Part shown: in pieces, positions 49,354 to 63,214 of the stretch | Layout of the letters: each line of letters begins with the position of its first letter | Numbering within the stretch: position 1 is the first letter of the stretch | Assembly (NCBI GenBank): GCA_034687125.1 | Contig: JAQGBZ010000036.1 | Coordinates: 62,001-126,000 of the forward strand | Reading direction: 5' to 3' | DNA length: 64,000 nt | Source of the DNA: Neelides folsomi | Lineage: Eukaryota > Arthropoda > Collembola > Neelipleona > Neelidae | Notes under the pieces: generated by a model | Told to the model about the DNA's origin: nothing | What the model saw: the letters and a program-made list of their open reading frames with translations, nothing else | Databases searched by the model: none | Made by a program: the position numbers and the translations under genes

Positions 49354-52300
49354 TATTTATTTTTTAAATCTTTTCATGTTTTTTAATTTTCCTATACTGT
49401 ATAGATTATATACAAAATGATCAAAATTGGTTCATTACATCTTTCTTTCATTTAGTTGATTAACAATAAGTTTAGAAATTCCAAAGTAGAAATTTTATAA
49501 AATCTTTTAAAATTAATTAATTAAAATAATATCATACATACATGACTGTATGAAGACTTACTGATGATATTATTATATTTTTGTTATGTTTATTACATAC
49601 CTACTATGTATACATAGTTTACCTATAGTTTATCTGCATTATTAGCTACTCATATTACTTTTATATACATATAGTGTTGTTGGCCAAATGTTTTATGATA
49701 AATGTACCATAGTTAAAAATATATGAACCGATTAAAATTGCAAGTATAACAATGTTGTTTGTGAAATTATTTTTCATATTTTAAAACTGGACCCTGAATT
49801 AACTGAGTTTAAATCAAATTACTGTTTATCCTGGATAACTTCGCAACCCCTGCAATTCTCCAATTTAATAAACTAATAGTAGCGCATATAAAATTAACCT
49901 CATCAACTCATCAAGATGTCTCAGTTTAGTTATTGAATTGATATTAAATAAAGGAATAGACAAAAGCCCGATATTTTATCTGTAAACATTACTCTAAAAT
50001 AATACTTTCATTAGATTAATAGTAAGCATCTTACTACAAGTAGATGTTTTAATATAGTATGTTAGAAAAATTTTGCTTAATATATCTAATGTATATTTAA
50101 TTATAAATTTTAATTTAATTTTAATTTAATAATACACAATATCATTTTAGGTGAACATGCACATAATAACATTCCTAGTATCTATACTATACTATGTTTG
50201 TTTTTCCTCAGATCAAATCCTTAGCATATTTTAATTAAATAAGATATACGAATACCGTACTGTAATATTTTATGCTATATTATTAAAAGATCCAATAATA
50301 AAATAATAATAATATTTCCGCAAAGTTTGATAGGTAAATATGTATTATTATGCATTAAATATTATAATATATATTATGTAAATGGGAGTTGGGATCGTTA
50401 GTTTCAACTGGAGATCAATTAGTTATGGATTTATGTTTAGTCAACTCTTGGTATCTCCCCTTTGCCACTCTCGCATAATCTACGTCAATTTATTCATTCA
50501 GACCATTCGTAGGCAAATTGTGCGTGTAAATATCCAAAACACTAAAAGCTTTCTTCCACTTGTGTACTTTACAATTCCTCCAAGAGATCAATATTCTAAA
50601 CTCAAGAGGAAGATAAAAAAGGTTGAGTACATACAATTAGAAGAGATTACTTATATACACATATTCAAGTATATTTCTAAATATTACTAAATATGGACAC
50701 ATACCTCATATCTATCTTATGCCATCCATACATAATCATGATTACATACGTGTATGGTACATATTCTCATATTTTATTATTTATACTCCTCCTTATTCAA
50801 TTGCTGATTAGAGTTATATATACAAAAGTCTTACGATTTCCATAAGTACCTACATTTTCTAAATAGTATGTATGTGCATTAGTAGGCATACAATATGGTA
50901 TTTATCAGTATGTACGAGCACTCGTGTTTATGTTACATTATAAGCTAATGTATGTAGTAAGTACCATACGTATGTAGGTATAGAATATACGGGTTTTTAT
51001 ATGATGGGCATAAAACCGTCATTTCTCACATCTCTCCTCATAGCCGAATGTGTTATCAGAGCTTTCCTCATTTTATGATTCCAATTGTGGAGTTTGGGTG
51101 ATGTGGCGAGACATGAAATCGGAGGAACATCCAAAGCGCCCGACATTTTACGAGAGCCGGCTGTCAAAAAAGTAATGAGCGTCTGTTTCCTTTCTGACTT
51201 GAGAGATGAAACCTTTGGAGATCACCCTGGATGTAAATAAAGAGGTGATAAGGAAATCCCCTCCAGGCGATCAACCCCCTTTGGCCCTATAAGGACATTT
51301 ACCCTTCGTCAATAGAAATCCATTTGAACAGGAGACTTCCACTCCCAGGAGAAGAAAGAGCCACTGAAGAATTATTGAACATTTTCCTCACAGGTCATGG
51401 GATCCCTTTTATGGTTATTCATTGTTGTTCATTAGAAACAATTAATCAGGTTCTTAATGTTCAAATCCTTGTGTCATTTTCATGTCCACATAAAGGAAAT
51501 TATTAATTACAACTTCTCATATAACATTATAAATAAGATCATATAACTCACCATCCAATGATTTGTAATAAATTCACAAACAATAAACAAGCTAAGGTTA
51601 ATGTGTAGTTGGAGGTTTTGAAATTTCAAGATTTTATTCGCTGATTGATGATTATGACTTTACTATTCTTTTTTCTAAAGATAACACAACATCAGCTAAA
51701 GCATACTTTTATGACATTATATAAGAAGTCTTTGAGCTTTAGGATTTAACTACAATTAAAAATATTTATATAATTTATATAAACTACTTAGACATATGTA
51801 ATAAATCTAATAAGCATACTACATACATGTATATCAATCGTAGATAGCAACCTCATCATTATGTAATTGACAATTCAACAATGCAAAAACCCATTTCTAA
51901 TGTAAAAAATACCCCAAATATGGAAATTACCCAAATTTTACAGACAAAAGTTAAAAGACAAGAAAAGCACTTTGAACTATTCTATGATTTACATAGGAAG
52001 GTGCTAATGAAGTCTATAGCTGATGTCTTCCTATACCTAATATATGCTATACATTATAAGTACATAAAGTAACATTAGGACTAACGAGCAAAAGGATCAA
52101 AGAACCAGAGTTAATGAATCATAAGATGCTCAACATCATCGATTTTGTTTTTTAAGAGCACTTAATAAATTCCATTGATCATCATTTATTATTATTACTA
52201 TTATATCTTCATTTTCATCATCGCTCTCCTTTGTCATATCCATAAATTTATTTTATATTGTGATCAATTCTCCAAAGATTGAAGAAAACTCTTAAAAATC

Positions 52301-52601
52301 TCAAGCTGAAGCTCCCTTGAATCTCTCCAGGAAGCATATTCAGATTCGGATATTCGGGGATTTTCCGGTGATTTTTCGGGTGTTTAATTTTTTAAAAATT
52401 GTAGGTTTGTTGGATGACTTTTGTGATATTGTTCGTGTGTTGTGTTTGGGTCGTTTCGGAGGATCCACTCTGTCGGGATTTTCAGGGTGGCTGGGTGGCT
52501 TGTCTGGGTGGATTGGGTGGAGGAGGGCGTGGATGGGCGGAAGGAATGCAGTCTCCCTCTCTCCCTCGGCCCGTCCGCATCTCTCACGGGATGGGCCACT
52601 C
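49354..52601. other. AT-rich intergenic spacer
   Basis: About 3.2 kb between the ZNFX1-like gene and the integrin gene, mostly AT-rich with scattered TATGTACC-like runs. A GC-richer patch at 51040-51330 has no convincing frame or splice sites. Small frames at 50382-50690, 51324-51506 and 51881-52072 look like composition effects. The last 200 bp before the integrin ATG (52400-52601) become GC-rich and probably hold its promoter and leader. Confidence 0.5.
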
Positions 52602-55600
52602 ATGAGGACTCCCGTCCTCCTCTTCGTCGCGGCGGCCGCCGCGTTCAACCTCGACCCGCTACTGCCCGTTGTCAAGAAGGGATCGGTCGGGTCTTATTTC
52701 GGATATTCTGTGGCCCAACATGCAACGTCCTCCGGTCTCGTCTGGTAGGAAAGAGATTGTTTACAAACATTTTACTATTTATTTCCAAGTTATCTAATCA
52801 ACTTCCGCCGGAGATTCTCAATCTTCTCCTCCACGTGGAGATTAATCCCATTAATAATTTAAACATTGGGGAGATTTCAATATTCTGACATGGAATTTGT
52901 TTGATTCCATTGATTCCAGATGTGATTATTTGATTCAATAATCACATCTGATTCTGGTGGAGATAAAAGAGAGATATCTCATGAGATGAGATATCGCTCC
53001 TTTTTGTAAACCGAATTAAACCGTCCAGACAACTCAGCTATTCATTATTTTATCTACTGATAAATTAAACCATTTATTGATGAATATCATTTAGTGAATG
53101 ATTTTATGAATGACAATGAATGACAGAAATTTTAAATCCCAATTTGACAAAATTGATCATCTTTGTTTATGGAATTTAAAATAGATTTAAATTGAACGTC
53201 TACTTTTAATAAGATTTTTCTGAATATTTTTTAAGTTCAAACTCAATGTTAGAATTAGACTTTAAATCTTAAAGTTACTTAAATATATACTTGTTTAAAG
53301 TTCTTTAGTTTCAATCTACATTTTTGATTTTCCCAATGTTAATCAATGTATCATTAATGGATAAGTGTAAATACAGATCACAATCAAGTATAATTATGGA
53401 TGATTTAATTATAATTAATTTTCAGGCTTCTTGTTGGAGCTCCTTTGGGTCAAAATCTGCAACCTAACACGAGCAGCTCAGGGGCTTTATTTAAATGCCC
53501 GGTGACGGGTTTCGAGCACGATTGCGAGCAAGTGGTGACTGACGGGAAAAGAGGTAAATTCCAAATCTCCTCTCATACAACCACCAAAGTTTCTCTTTAC
53601 AGATCCCCTGAAAGGATATTACGACATTTGTAAGTCCCTGGTAATTTTGAAATCTCCGCTTGCGAGTGTCACAGTTTTTGGTTTTTGGTTGACCCCTCGC
53701 ATGCCCCCCAGGCTACTAGGTTTTTTGAGGTGTTATGACTTTATGAGCATGGTCCCTGCTCGGTTTCGGTTTTGGTGTGTGCCGTGTGGGTTTGACGGTT
53801 TGATATGGTTTTCGTGGTAAATGCAGATCAAAGATCTGTCGTAGTTGGATTTTTTTCCATTTTTCATGCCCTGGCTAAAAGATTCTTTTCAGCCGAGAAC
53901 TCCGACCTTTTGCACGCCCCGCTTGAGAGCGAACTCAAAGATGGCCAATGGCTCGGGGTGAATGTAAGAAGCCAGGGGGCCGGTGGGAAAGTTGCAGTTT
54001 GTGCCCATCGTTATGTCAACCAAGGGCCAGACTTCCGATGGGCTTATGGTCTTTGCCACTTTCTGGACCAAAGTCTCGCCTACGATCAAGAACTCGTCCC
54101 ATGTGCGGGGAAACAACGGCGTGGATTGGAGGACTATGGCTATTGCCAAGCAGGAACTTCCGTCCAAATCCTCCCGGACCACACGGCTTTATTCGGCGTC
54201 CCTGGGGCTTTCACCTGCCGAGGGATCATTTACGGAATCTCGGTGTCTTCCGACTTTTTGAACAAAGACAACAACCGGTATGTGTCTGCGGAGGATCTCC
54301 CTAAATATTCCTATCTTGGAATGGCCGTCATCGGGGACACGTTCCGTGATGGGAAACTCTCTTATGCAGCTGGAGCTCCGAAGGCAGCTAATGGCTCCGG
54401 CCTTGTTTACTTCTTTTCAAAGGTACGTGACATTACCCGGGTAATTCAATTTTCATCTTTAAAGACTCACAAAAAGATCCAATTTATGAATAATATATCA
54501 AATATTCCTATACCATATATTCATTATCAATAGCCTAATACTCAATGTATTAAGTTTATTCATATTTAAGTACTAATCATAAGTACCAACAAATACAGTT
54601 AACCCAAGACGAGTTTTGAGTTTTGAGCCCATGACGAAATGTGTATTTGAGGAACTCATTGGAATCTTGAGCCTCGGAGCGTTAAAGCAAATGACTTGCC
54701 ACCTTCAAAAACTCTCTAAATGCATGGAGTGTTGCTGACGCCCATTCCGTTTCCGTCATCTCTCAACTCATGAGATCTCCCCCTCTGAGCTCTTTGTCAT
54801 TCCTAAAACATGTTTGATTCCCCAATGGCACCTAGACATGAGACCTCCGCCCCCACACACCCAACATCGGAGAACATGAGAAGTAAATTGGTTGGTAATC
54901 CAACCGAAATTCTCAAGGGTGGAAATTGAGTTCAATTTCAACACCCCTCGTTATTCATTAGTCATTGCCAATACCAATCGGATCGGTAACGGAGAATGAA
55001 ACATAAATTTTCATCCCACTCGTTTTTCACAAACCTCAGGTTTCAATTGATTTGTTGTACAAAATGAGAAACAAAATGGGAAATGCCAATTGGAAAATCA
55101 TCATTTAATGAATACCAAGCGTTGAAGTTTTACATATTTTACATATTATATTTTACATTTACTATAATACATACTTACAATGGTGCTTGTATGTATAGGG
55201 TATATTTTATACTTATACTATAATACTCTCATATATATAATATATATATATACCATATATGAGAATCGCGTTTGAGCCACCGACTCGGCTGGATCTCCCC
55301 TCCCTTCCTCCCTTATCAATTAGATAATTATACATTCGTTTCATATTAGTATAAATTAATTAAATTAAATCCCATCTCCCCACTTTTTTGCAAATTAATT
55401 TTAAAATAAGTAACTTTTATTAATATTAGAGTTGAAAATAAATTTTTATAACACTACATCATCATCTCAACATTTTTTCTGGACATCTTGAGCTACAAAG
55501 AGCTAAGAAATAATATTTTGTATATGTTGATCTGAGAGGGCAACATTATATTTGTCAAAAAGTGTACTAGACACACTAAATTTATTTTAGATATCCAATA

Positions 55601-58600
55601 ATTACCGATTGTTCCTGAAAAGCGAAATCGGGCATGAGAAAACTTTTGGGAATACGGCAGCGCTGAAGGACGTGGCTTATTAAAAAAAATTGTTTTCTTT
55701 CAACGATATTGACTACTGTCTCGAAGTTCATATCCGCCCACTCGTCATCGACTCATCTCACTATAATCAACTGGCGTCTATGTTTCCTACTGGCGGCCGC
55801 CGGCTGACGTCGTAATCGCTGCTTTAAGAAATTACCCAGGAGAATTATAACCTTGAGCCATTAGATGTTTAGATTAGATTTATCATAGTATGGAGTCAAG
55901 GGTTAACATTTTGCAAGAGAGACAGTTGATAATAGGATTTTCAACTCTTCTATTTATCTGTTTCGTCAAGTATACATATGGGATTTAGCAGTCTAAAATG
56001 CTGTGATTCGGAAAATAATTTTATTTTAAGGCATCTTGACCCATTTGCACTATTTGTTTATGTTCATAGAAAAGTATCTGTAGTTAAAGTTAGTATCTTA
56101 TTCTTATTGGAGATTATGTGTTGATAATGTTTTTATGTATGGAACTTGAGCAAAGACATTTGCATGATTTAGTTGATTCATGCTTTTTACTGTGTAGCTA
56201 GTTTATTGTAATGTCTTATTGATGCATTGGTCATGACTCATTCATGAAATTCATGATAGATGATTTGGACTATGAATTTATAACAACTATGCTATATTAA
56301 GGATTTATATTTATTGCTTAAGTTATCAGGTTTCTATATATGGTTTAAGGTACTCACATTTAATAACATATCATATTGGTATACGCACTGTACTTGTATC
56401 AACACCAAAAAAGCCAACCAACACCGTGAGACTTTTTTTAATCGAGATTACGAATGTTTACAGAAGCTGACATGATGTGAGTTGAGGTGAAAGTCCACAC
56501 CTTAGATATTGGATTTTTTAATTTTTTATTACTTTGGTTTTACCTATATAAACTTTACATTTTTTTTATTAAAAATACCTTTCAAATGACTAAAGAAAAT
56601 TAAAAGATCTTTTGACAATTTGTTCATTAGGATAAAATTAAAAAGAGTAAAAATAAGTGAAGATGGTTAAAAACATTCATTGTGTTCATTGACTGAAAAT
56701 GTTCATTTGGTTTCTTTCCAATTTGACTCCAATTTTTGTTTAGGAGGGCAAAGAGGAAAATCTTCGACTTGACGCTGCCCTTCTTGGTGAGGGATTTGCC
56801 TCAGGCTTCGGCTACGAACTCGCTTCCCTTGACCTCAACGGAGACAAGTGAGCCACGTGACAAGTAGCTTAGATCCTCTTCAGGCGTCAGGTGAAAAATG
56901 GTTCTCGACTACCAGAGTGTGACCTAACGCCTGTAAACCCTTTAACCCCTGCTGCTTTCTCTTCCCTCTCTTTTCCTCCAATTGAAGTGTTTTGTCCCAG
57001 GTTGCCAGACATCGTCGTGGGAGCTCCGTTTTGGTCCGAGTCGGGGGGGAGCGGCGGGGCCGCGTTTGTGTACCTCAACTCGGTCAAAGGGTTTGGGCCG
57101 CATACGAAGCCGATTCGGTTGAGCGGACCGTTCGAGTCCCGCTTCGGTCTCGCAATTGCTTCTCTCGGTGATTTGAACAGGGACGGATATGCAGATTTGG
57201 CCATTGGGGCTCCGTATGAAGACGAAGGTCGCGGAGCTGTGTATGTCTTTCTTGGGTCGGGCAAAGGGGTAATTCGAGAAGCGAGTCAGGTCATCCGAGC
57301 CAAAAGACATTTTCCGGCCCTTACTACTTTCGGGACTTCGCTGTCGGGCGGCATGGACGTCGACTCGAATGGCTACCCAGATCTCCTCGTAGGGGCTTTT
57401 GACTCAGACGCGGCGGTTCTTCTCAGAGCTCGTCCAATTATCGACATCTCCACCACCGTCACTGGAAACCTGACGGACATTGACCCAAATCGAAAAGGAT
57501 GTCCAGAAGATCCAACTTCTCCATTCATATGGTGAGCCATTTGTTTTCATGTGAGATTTAACTCACATAAGATAGATCAACAACAAATAAGTAGGAGGGA
57601 ATTAGTAAATCAAGATCCTATCTTTATATGACTCATTTACTACGTACTTAAACGACCATTGTGAGATCAACAAGGGAAGTCCCATCTCACCCCATTTCGT
57701 GTGGCACCTTCGTAAAGAATTCCAATTTTTTGTTCAACAGGTGCAATTAAAGATTAGGGTTACATTTACTACTTTCCGACACAATTTGTTACAATCTTCT
57801 CACTTGTACAGTATTTGTGTTCTTTATATAAACACTCTACAAATTATTGTTCAAACTGCAAACTTTAAAATTTTCAACTTCTCTAAATACTTAATATTAA
57901 TTAATGTAAGAGACTTGGTTGATAAAGTTTAGTTTAAATGATAATTAGATCTATTTAACTTGCGAGCAATTAGAGCGGATCGTACGTGTTAAGAATAAAA
58001 AATTCCAATTCCCCATTGTTATAATTAATAATATTCTTAACGGATACCAATTACTTTGTACATATCTGAACAGCATTTGCCATCACAGAAAAATTTAATT
58101 TAATTAAGTAACTTACAGTTAACCATTTCCATTAATATTTAATTGTTCATTATAACAGTTCTTGTTAAATAATATAATTAATTATCAATATTTGTAAAAA
58201 TAATTCTAAATATTTACAATATTAAATGGATCCTTTACGACAAAGTTACCTTTTCTAATACAATAAAATCTAAATCATTAATTTTTTTTATTAATTCTAG
58301 CTTTGGATTCGAGACATGTTTTGAAATCAGGAACTTGTCCAAAGTTCCCGCGTCGTCTCTCGGGGTTGAATATCGCCTTGAAGCGGAAACATTCACCGAA
58401 GGGAAAAAGTTTTCTCGAGTGACGTTAAAAGGAGGTCGAGAAGAGCGAGGTCAAGTTGTCAATAGAACAGTGCAAGTCCGGCAGAGCGGGAGCGGGAGAT
58501 ATTGCTCCCGAGAAATCGCCTACCTCCGAGAATCAGTCCGAGATATACAATCTCCAATTCCTTTCCGTCTCTCGCTGTCCCTCCTTCAGAGAGAACCCGA

Positions 58601-60116
58601 CTTCGTCCCCAATCGACTTCCCAACATGGGGAATTATCCGATTTTGAACGAACAGGAAGCCTCGCGGATCTTCATAGCTTCATTCGAGAAAGACTGCGGA
58701 GACAACGACCTTTGCGAGAGCAACCTTTTCGTCACAGCAACTTCACACGGGCTGGAAATGATGGACGATGAATTTCTGGTCGTCCTCGGACACGACAAAG
58801 AACTTATGCTTAATGTTTCACTTCAGAATTTCGGAGAGCCAGCTTACGAGGCTTCTCTTTTTGTATCTCATCCAGCTTCGATGCCTTATGTCGGTCGAAT
58901 GACCGAGGTAATTAATTATTCATATTTATTACATATTCAGATTTGTAATTAATATTTTACATAATTATTATAACTATCAATTAAATTAATTATTTGACTA
59001 TATTTTACCAGGGGGGAGACTTTGGATGTTCTCCATTCAATGCAACAGTTGTGGCTTGCCCACTTGGGAATCCCTACAAAAACCGCGGCCTCGAAACCGT
59101 GGGCCTTCGATTCGATCTCGAGAACGTGGGCGAAACCGAACGACGTGTAGAGTTCAAAGTGTGGGCCAATTCGACTTCACTTGAGCTCGAATCTGACCGA
59201 GCTGAAGCTTCTGTCCTGGGCCGAGTGGTGGCAAGAAGCGAAGTTGAAGTTTCTGGCCGAGGAGAGCCGAGCACTGTTTTCTACGGAGGAGCCGTCGTGG
59301 GCGAAAGCGGGATGAAATCTCTTGCAGAACTCGGCCCAAGAGTCATTCATCGATACGAAGTTTGGAATGAAGGACCATGGCGAGCTGCTGAAATCACTTT
59401 AGATGTTTGGTGGCCATGGCAAGTGGAAAATGGAAGACAAGAAGGGTAAAGAAAATTAAATAATTTATATGCAATAAATTAATTAATATAATTATGCCCC
59501 TAACTTGATAAAGGTGATATTTATCTATTTTTTAATCTATTTTAGTAAATGGCTCCTCTACCCAGAAGGCCCTCCAGTACTTGATGGAGACGGTTCGTGT
59601 TCAGTCCCTTCGGAAACTTCAGATCCGCTTTCTTTGTCTCGTCCTCGACGGGAAACAGAACAAGTTGTTTTGGCCAAAGTTGAAGTTGACGCAGAAGGGA
59701 AGAAAAGATCAGTCGTTGAACTTAATTGTGTTCGTGGTTCTTCCAAATGCATCAAGATCCGGTGTGTGATTAAAAACCTATTGGCTCACGAATCTGCTGT
59801 TTTCCGTCTTGCGGCCCGTGTTTGGAATGGAACTCTCGTCGAGGATTATGCGACCGTGGACGAAGTTCGGATCCGATCTCGGGCTGAAGTTCGTTTGGGG
59901 TCAGGGGCAGAAGTGAAATGGGCCGAAGCAACCACGATGGCCTTCCCTGATCTTAAACTTAAACCTGAGGAAGGAGTTGGTTGGTGGGTTTACGCCCTCT
60001 CCGTCCTTGCTGGTGTCACTTTATTGGCCCTCATTGTGGCATGTTTGGCCCGTTCAGGATTTTTCCGTCGTCGTCGTCCTCATCCAACCCACTCCGCGTC
60101 TCTTCTCAAGCACTGA
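52602..60116 (+). CDS. Integrin alpha chain without I domain (RGD/laminin-type)
   Basis: Alpha subunit of a cell-surface integrin receptor for extracellular matrix. Nine exons keep frame: 52602-52744, 53426-53553, 53603-53629, 53893-54422, 56744-56847, 57001-57531, 58301-58907, 59012-59445 and 59546-60116, 1024 residues. A signal peptide precedes FNLDPLLPVVKKG, the usual mature start. The beta-propeller carries FG-GAP calcium loops DLNGDKLPD, DLNRDGYADLAIGAPYEDEG and DVDSNGYPDLLVGAFDSD; no I domain is inserted. Thigh and calf domains follow. A furin-type RPRR near residue 868 would split heavy and light chains. The membrane span (about 979-1002) is followed by ARSGFFRRRRPHPTHSASL: the GFFxR motif, with Arg replacing the usual first Lys of KxGFFKR. 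Exon 3 is only 27 bp and intron 2 only 49 bp; intron 4 is 2.3 kb. PS2/alpha5 class is likely from the cleavage site but unproven. Confidence 0.95.
52917..52995. repeat. Two adjacent short perfect hairpins in integrin intron 1
   Basis: CAGATGTGATTATT (52917-52930) pairs perfectly with AATAATCACATCTG (52937-52950) across a 6-nt loop. GATATCTCAT (52973-52982) pairs with ATGAGATATC (52986-52995) across a 3-nt loop. The first stem is shorter than a normal pre-miRNA and further pairing outside it is poor. They may be folded-back remnants of a small palindromic element. Confidence 0.7.
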
Positions 60117-60532
60117 ATTCCTCCCATATATTAACAAATTAAATAAAGACATTTTTCCTAAACCTTATTTTCAAAAAATTATTTCCAGTAGTTTTTATTT
60201 CTCTTTTATTGGAATAAAAATAAAACCAGTAAACTCGAATAAACTCAGTAAAATCAGTAAAATTTAAAATATTGACATTAAGCTTCACGGGTTTAAAATT
60301 TGGATTTAATCCAACAAATCACATAGTTACATATATAAAACCACACATCTAAAAATTTTATCACAGCTCAATGGATTCTTGCACGAGCATCAAAGTAAAA
60401 GGATCGAAATTAAATTAAGCACAGTTTACAAAACTTATAGGGAGTATTACAAAGAAAAACATAATTATCCAGACTTCTTACTTTGCAATATTATTCGTAT
60501 TGATAAGCCCAAATTACAAAGTTTTGTGACAT
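60117..60532. other. Convergent 3' spacer between integrin and Artemis genes
   Basis: The 416 bp between two stop codons on opposite strands, AT-rich. It holds the integrin polyadenylation signal AATAAA at 60142-60147, 25 bp after its stop. No clean AATAAA was found for Artemis. The ORF 60379-60591 overlaps the Artemis end and is not supported. Confidence 0.6.
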
Positions 60533-62451
60533 TTACGTATCAGAAAATTCCGACAAATCTGAAAGATTGCCAGATGACAGTGATTCGTTGAGATCGATTT
60601 TCGTTTCAACATCCCAGATTTTCCCGTTTCTCTCATAATTCCATTCGGACTGCTTTTCATCCAATTTAGACTTTTTAACTTCATCACTTGTAACCACCAG
60701 AGAAGAATGTGAAGAACTCGGAACCACCAGAGGTTGAGCAGAACTCGAAACCGAATCATCGATTTCACCACTTTCAAATATAAATGGGTAAGCAACATCA
60801 AGACGAAGAGAATTTTCAATATCGTCCTTTGTCGCACTTCTGGGTAATACGAGTGGAGTAACTATTTTGGGCCGCAAATAATTAACCATCTCGCGAAGCT
60901 CCTAAATGAAAATTCAATAATTGGAAATCATATAACAATTATTTTTAAACCATAGAATTAACAACTTAAATTGCAAATTCAAGATAATTTTGAAATAATG
61001 TATTAATATTAAAAGTTGAATTAAATATGAAGAGTCTCACATTCAAGGACGCGTGCATTGAATAACATATATGGAGCAAATTCCTTCGCAAAGTTACATA
61101 TCCCAGCTCTTTATTGCTTTTTGTCCACCATGTCGATGTAAGTCTGACGGTCATAATTTTGTCCTTGTTCCGGAGTGCCCAGCAATCTCCAGATTTACAA
61201 GCGTGAATGCGGGTATTGTATTCTGTTGTCGTACATTTCTCTAGAGCTTTAATCGACTCGCACAAATCGTACTTCGCTCCAGAAACGTGAATTTTGGAAC
61301 GAGTAAGCTTTGCTACGCGTAAAAATATTGCTTCGTGGCAAAAATGAGCTATAGAAAAAGAAAATTCATTTAGTAAAACATAAAGAATCTTAATTATAAC
61401 CAGAAATTATTATTATAATCAATTCATAACAAATATAAACAATAATATTAAAGATTTTCATTGAAAAATCAATTTAAAAATCACCTGGAAAATCGAAATT
61501 CACTATATTGTCCCTTTCTGAACGTATCCAGTCATCAACAATATTGAGCCCTTCATCGATGACATCCAGTCTATTGGGAAAATCATCCGCTTTCGGGAAT
61601 GCAAACGTCGTGTCCAAATACAGTCTCGAGATCGGAAGAACCAATTCATTTTGATCATGGAGTTGGGAAAACTTTTTGAGATCGACAGCGGAAATCCGGC
61701 AGTCTCCGGTATGCAATACTCTGTGATCCCCCCATTCAAAAAGAAACCTAAGAAAATGATATTATAATAATTGCCATTTAGTCCAATGAGTTTAATAAAT
61801 ATTGGTTCATTCTATAAAGTCATTAATAATGTGAATTTAAAATTTTCATATTTAATACAGCGTGACCAAAGTACAATTTGTGTAATAACTTGTTTAATTA
61901 TTCTTACATAACTGATCCTGGGCAATGGCCAGCTGGCAATAGAGTGACCATTAAAGTAATGTTAGTCCCAGGGACGTCCAGGCAATGCTTCTTTCCGATG
62001 TCAAGGCCAACGATTCGTTTATCAGAATTCATTTTGAAGACCCAATCCTTTCCTAAGTGGTCGAAACTTGCCATCAACATAGGAGTTAGCGGATGGCAAT
62101 ACAAAATGACGTCTGATTTGATTCGCTCTCGTACGCTGGACAGCTCTAGTCCCGTCATGTGATCTGGGTAAATATGTTAAATATGATAATTAATAAATTT
62201 TCAAAATTATTGCGTCATCAGTACATTGGCTTAATGATGAAGGACATTTAAATTTTTTATTAGACACCCTATTCTTATTTAATTAAATATCTGTAATCTT
62301 TCACTAGTCAATTACCCGAATGTCCATGAGAAAGGAAAAAAATGGTAGAATTTTTGGACTTTTCAGCAAAATGGTCGACTGCGACATTTGGAAGTTCCCT
62401 AAGTGGCCCGACATTTATGTTGCTTTCGCTGATAAACTTTAGGGAATTCAT
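60533..62451 (-). CDS. DCLRE1C: Artemis-like DNA cross-link/NHEJ nuclease (SNM1C)
   Basis: Metallo-beta-lactamase/beta-CASP nuclease that opens hairpins and trims ends in non-homologous end joining. Five exons keep frame: 62451-62316, 62163-61908, 61747-61485, 61348-61041 and 60901-60533, 443 residues. Motif 2 FFLSHGHSDHMTG (HxHxDH, residues 42-47) is split by intron 1. TLLPAGHCPGSVMFLFEWGD gives the next metal His, and VLHTGDCR the motif 4 Asp. SRLYLDTTFAFPKADDFP matches the SNM1 family, and NTRIHACKSGDCWAL then TSTWWTKSN match Artemis rather than Apollo or SNM1A. The tail after residue 350 is Ser/Glu-rich and much shorter than the human one (692 residues in total), so the DNA-PKcs-binding region appears absent. 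Convergent with the integrin gene and divergent from PDHX. Confidence 0.92.
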
Positions 62452-63214
62452 TTCTCTAAACTCGTCCTTTATATAATATAATTGTGATTCCACAACTTTG
62501 GTGGCGTAAAAACAAATTTAAGACGAAGACAATAAACTTTAGTTTTATGAATATGAATTGAGAATACAAAAAAGACAAAAATGCGTTCACTCTCAATTTT
62601 ATATCTTCTAATCCCGCCAACCAAGGGGAATTTTTTATAAAAGTTTGAATCTCCATCTCTCGAACATCATCTCATTGCATTCTTTCCCTTTTCCGTCTCA
62701 AGATTCCCAAAAAGAACCTTTGTACTTTTCCCCTTTAATTTTCTTTAAATTGAGTTTTATTTAACAAAAATACTTTTTAATGCTGGCAAATAATGATTGT
62801 TGATTCCCCTTTAAAGGAGTTTTTATAAAATTCACTACTGTTTATATTAAACTATTGAAGAAATATATATATATATATATATCGTATATATATTTATTTT
62901 ATAATATAAATCTGAACAATGAACTTTTAATTGATCACACTTTATGTATGACAACTATATGTTAATATGTAATACATACTACATGTTTACTTATTGTACT
63001 TATGCAATTAGTTAAAATTGTAAAAAAATTTACTTTAGATCTTAAGGTTTTAAGGGGTGATATGATATTATAGTTATGATTGTCTAACGAACGCGAATAA
63101 GAAAGCGGAATAAACAAATTAGAAATAGAAGAGAAAGAGCTGAAAGAAGTAGACGAGAAAGAGAGGGACAGGTCAGGGGACGAGAGTCAGAGTCGGAGAC
63201 GAAACAAGTTAAGG
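62452..63214. promoter_or_regulatory. Head-to-head promoter interval between Artemis and PDHX-like gene
   Basis: The 763 bp between divergent starts. It is AT-rich, with an (AT)n run at about 62862-62891, and then a purine-rich AGAAAGAGAG-type leader at 63100-63205 just before the plus-strand ATG. A minus-strand ORF at 62456-62656 overlaps the probable Artemis leader and does not fit the protein family, so it is not included. No lipoyl-domain exon for the PDHX-like gene was found here. Confidence 0.45.

Noticed and set aside
53805-53892. Upward extension of integrin exon 4 to 53805
   Set aside because: The extension is intron sequence before a good TTTTCAG acceptor; only splicing at 53893 restores the CEQVV...YYDIS...NSDLLH order of integrin propellers.
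62456-62656. Upstream minus-strand ORF beginning MEIQTFIKNSPWLAGLED as an extra Artemis start
   Set aside because: It is not in frame with the Artemis start exon without an additional intron, and the family N-terminus aligns well from the ATG at 62451.
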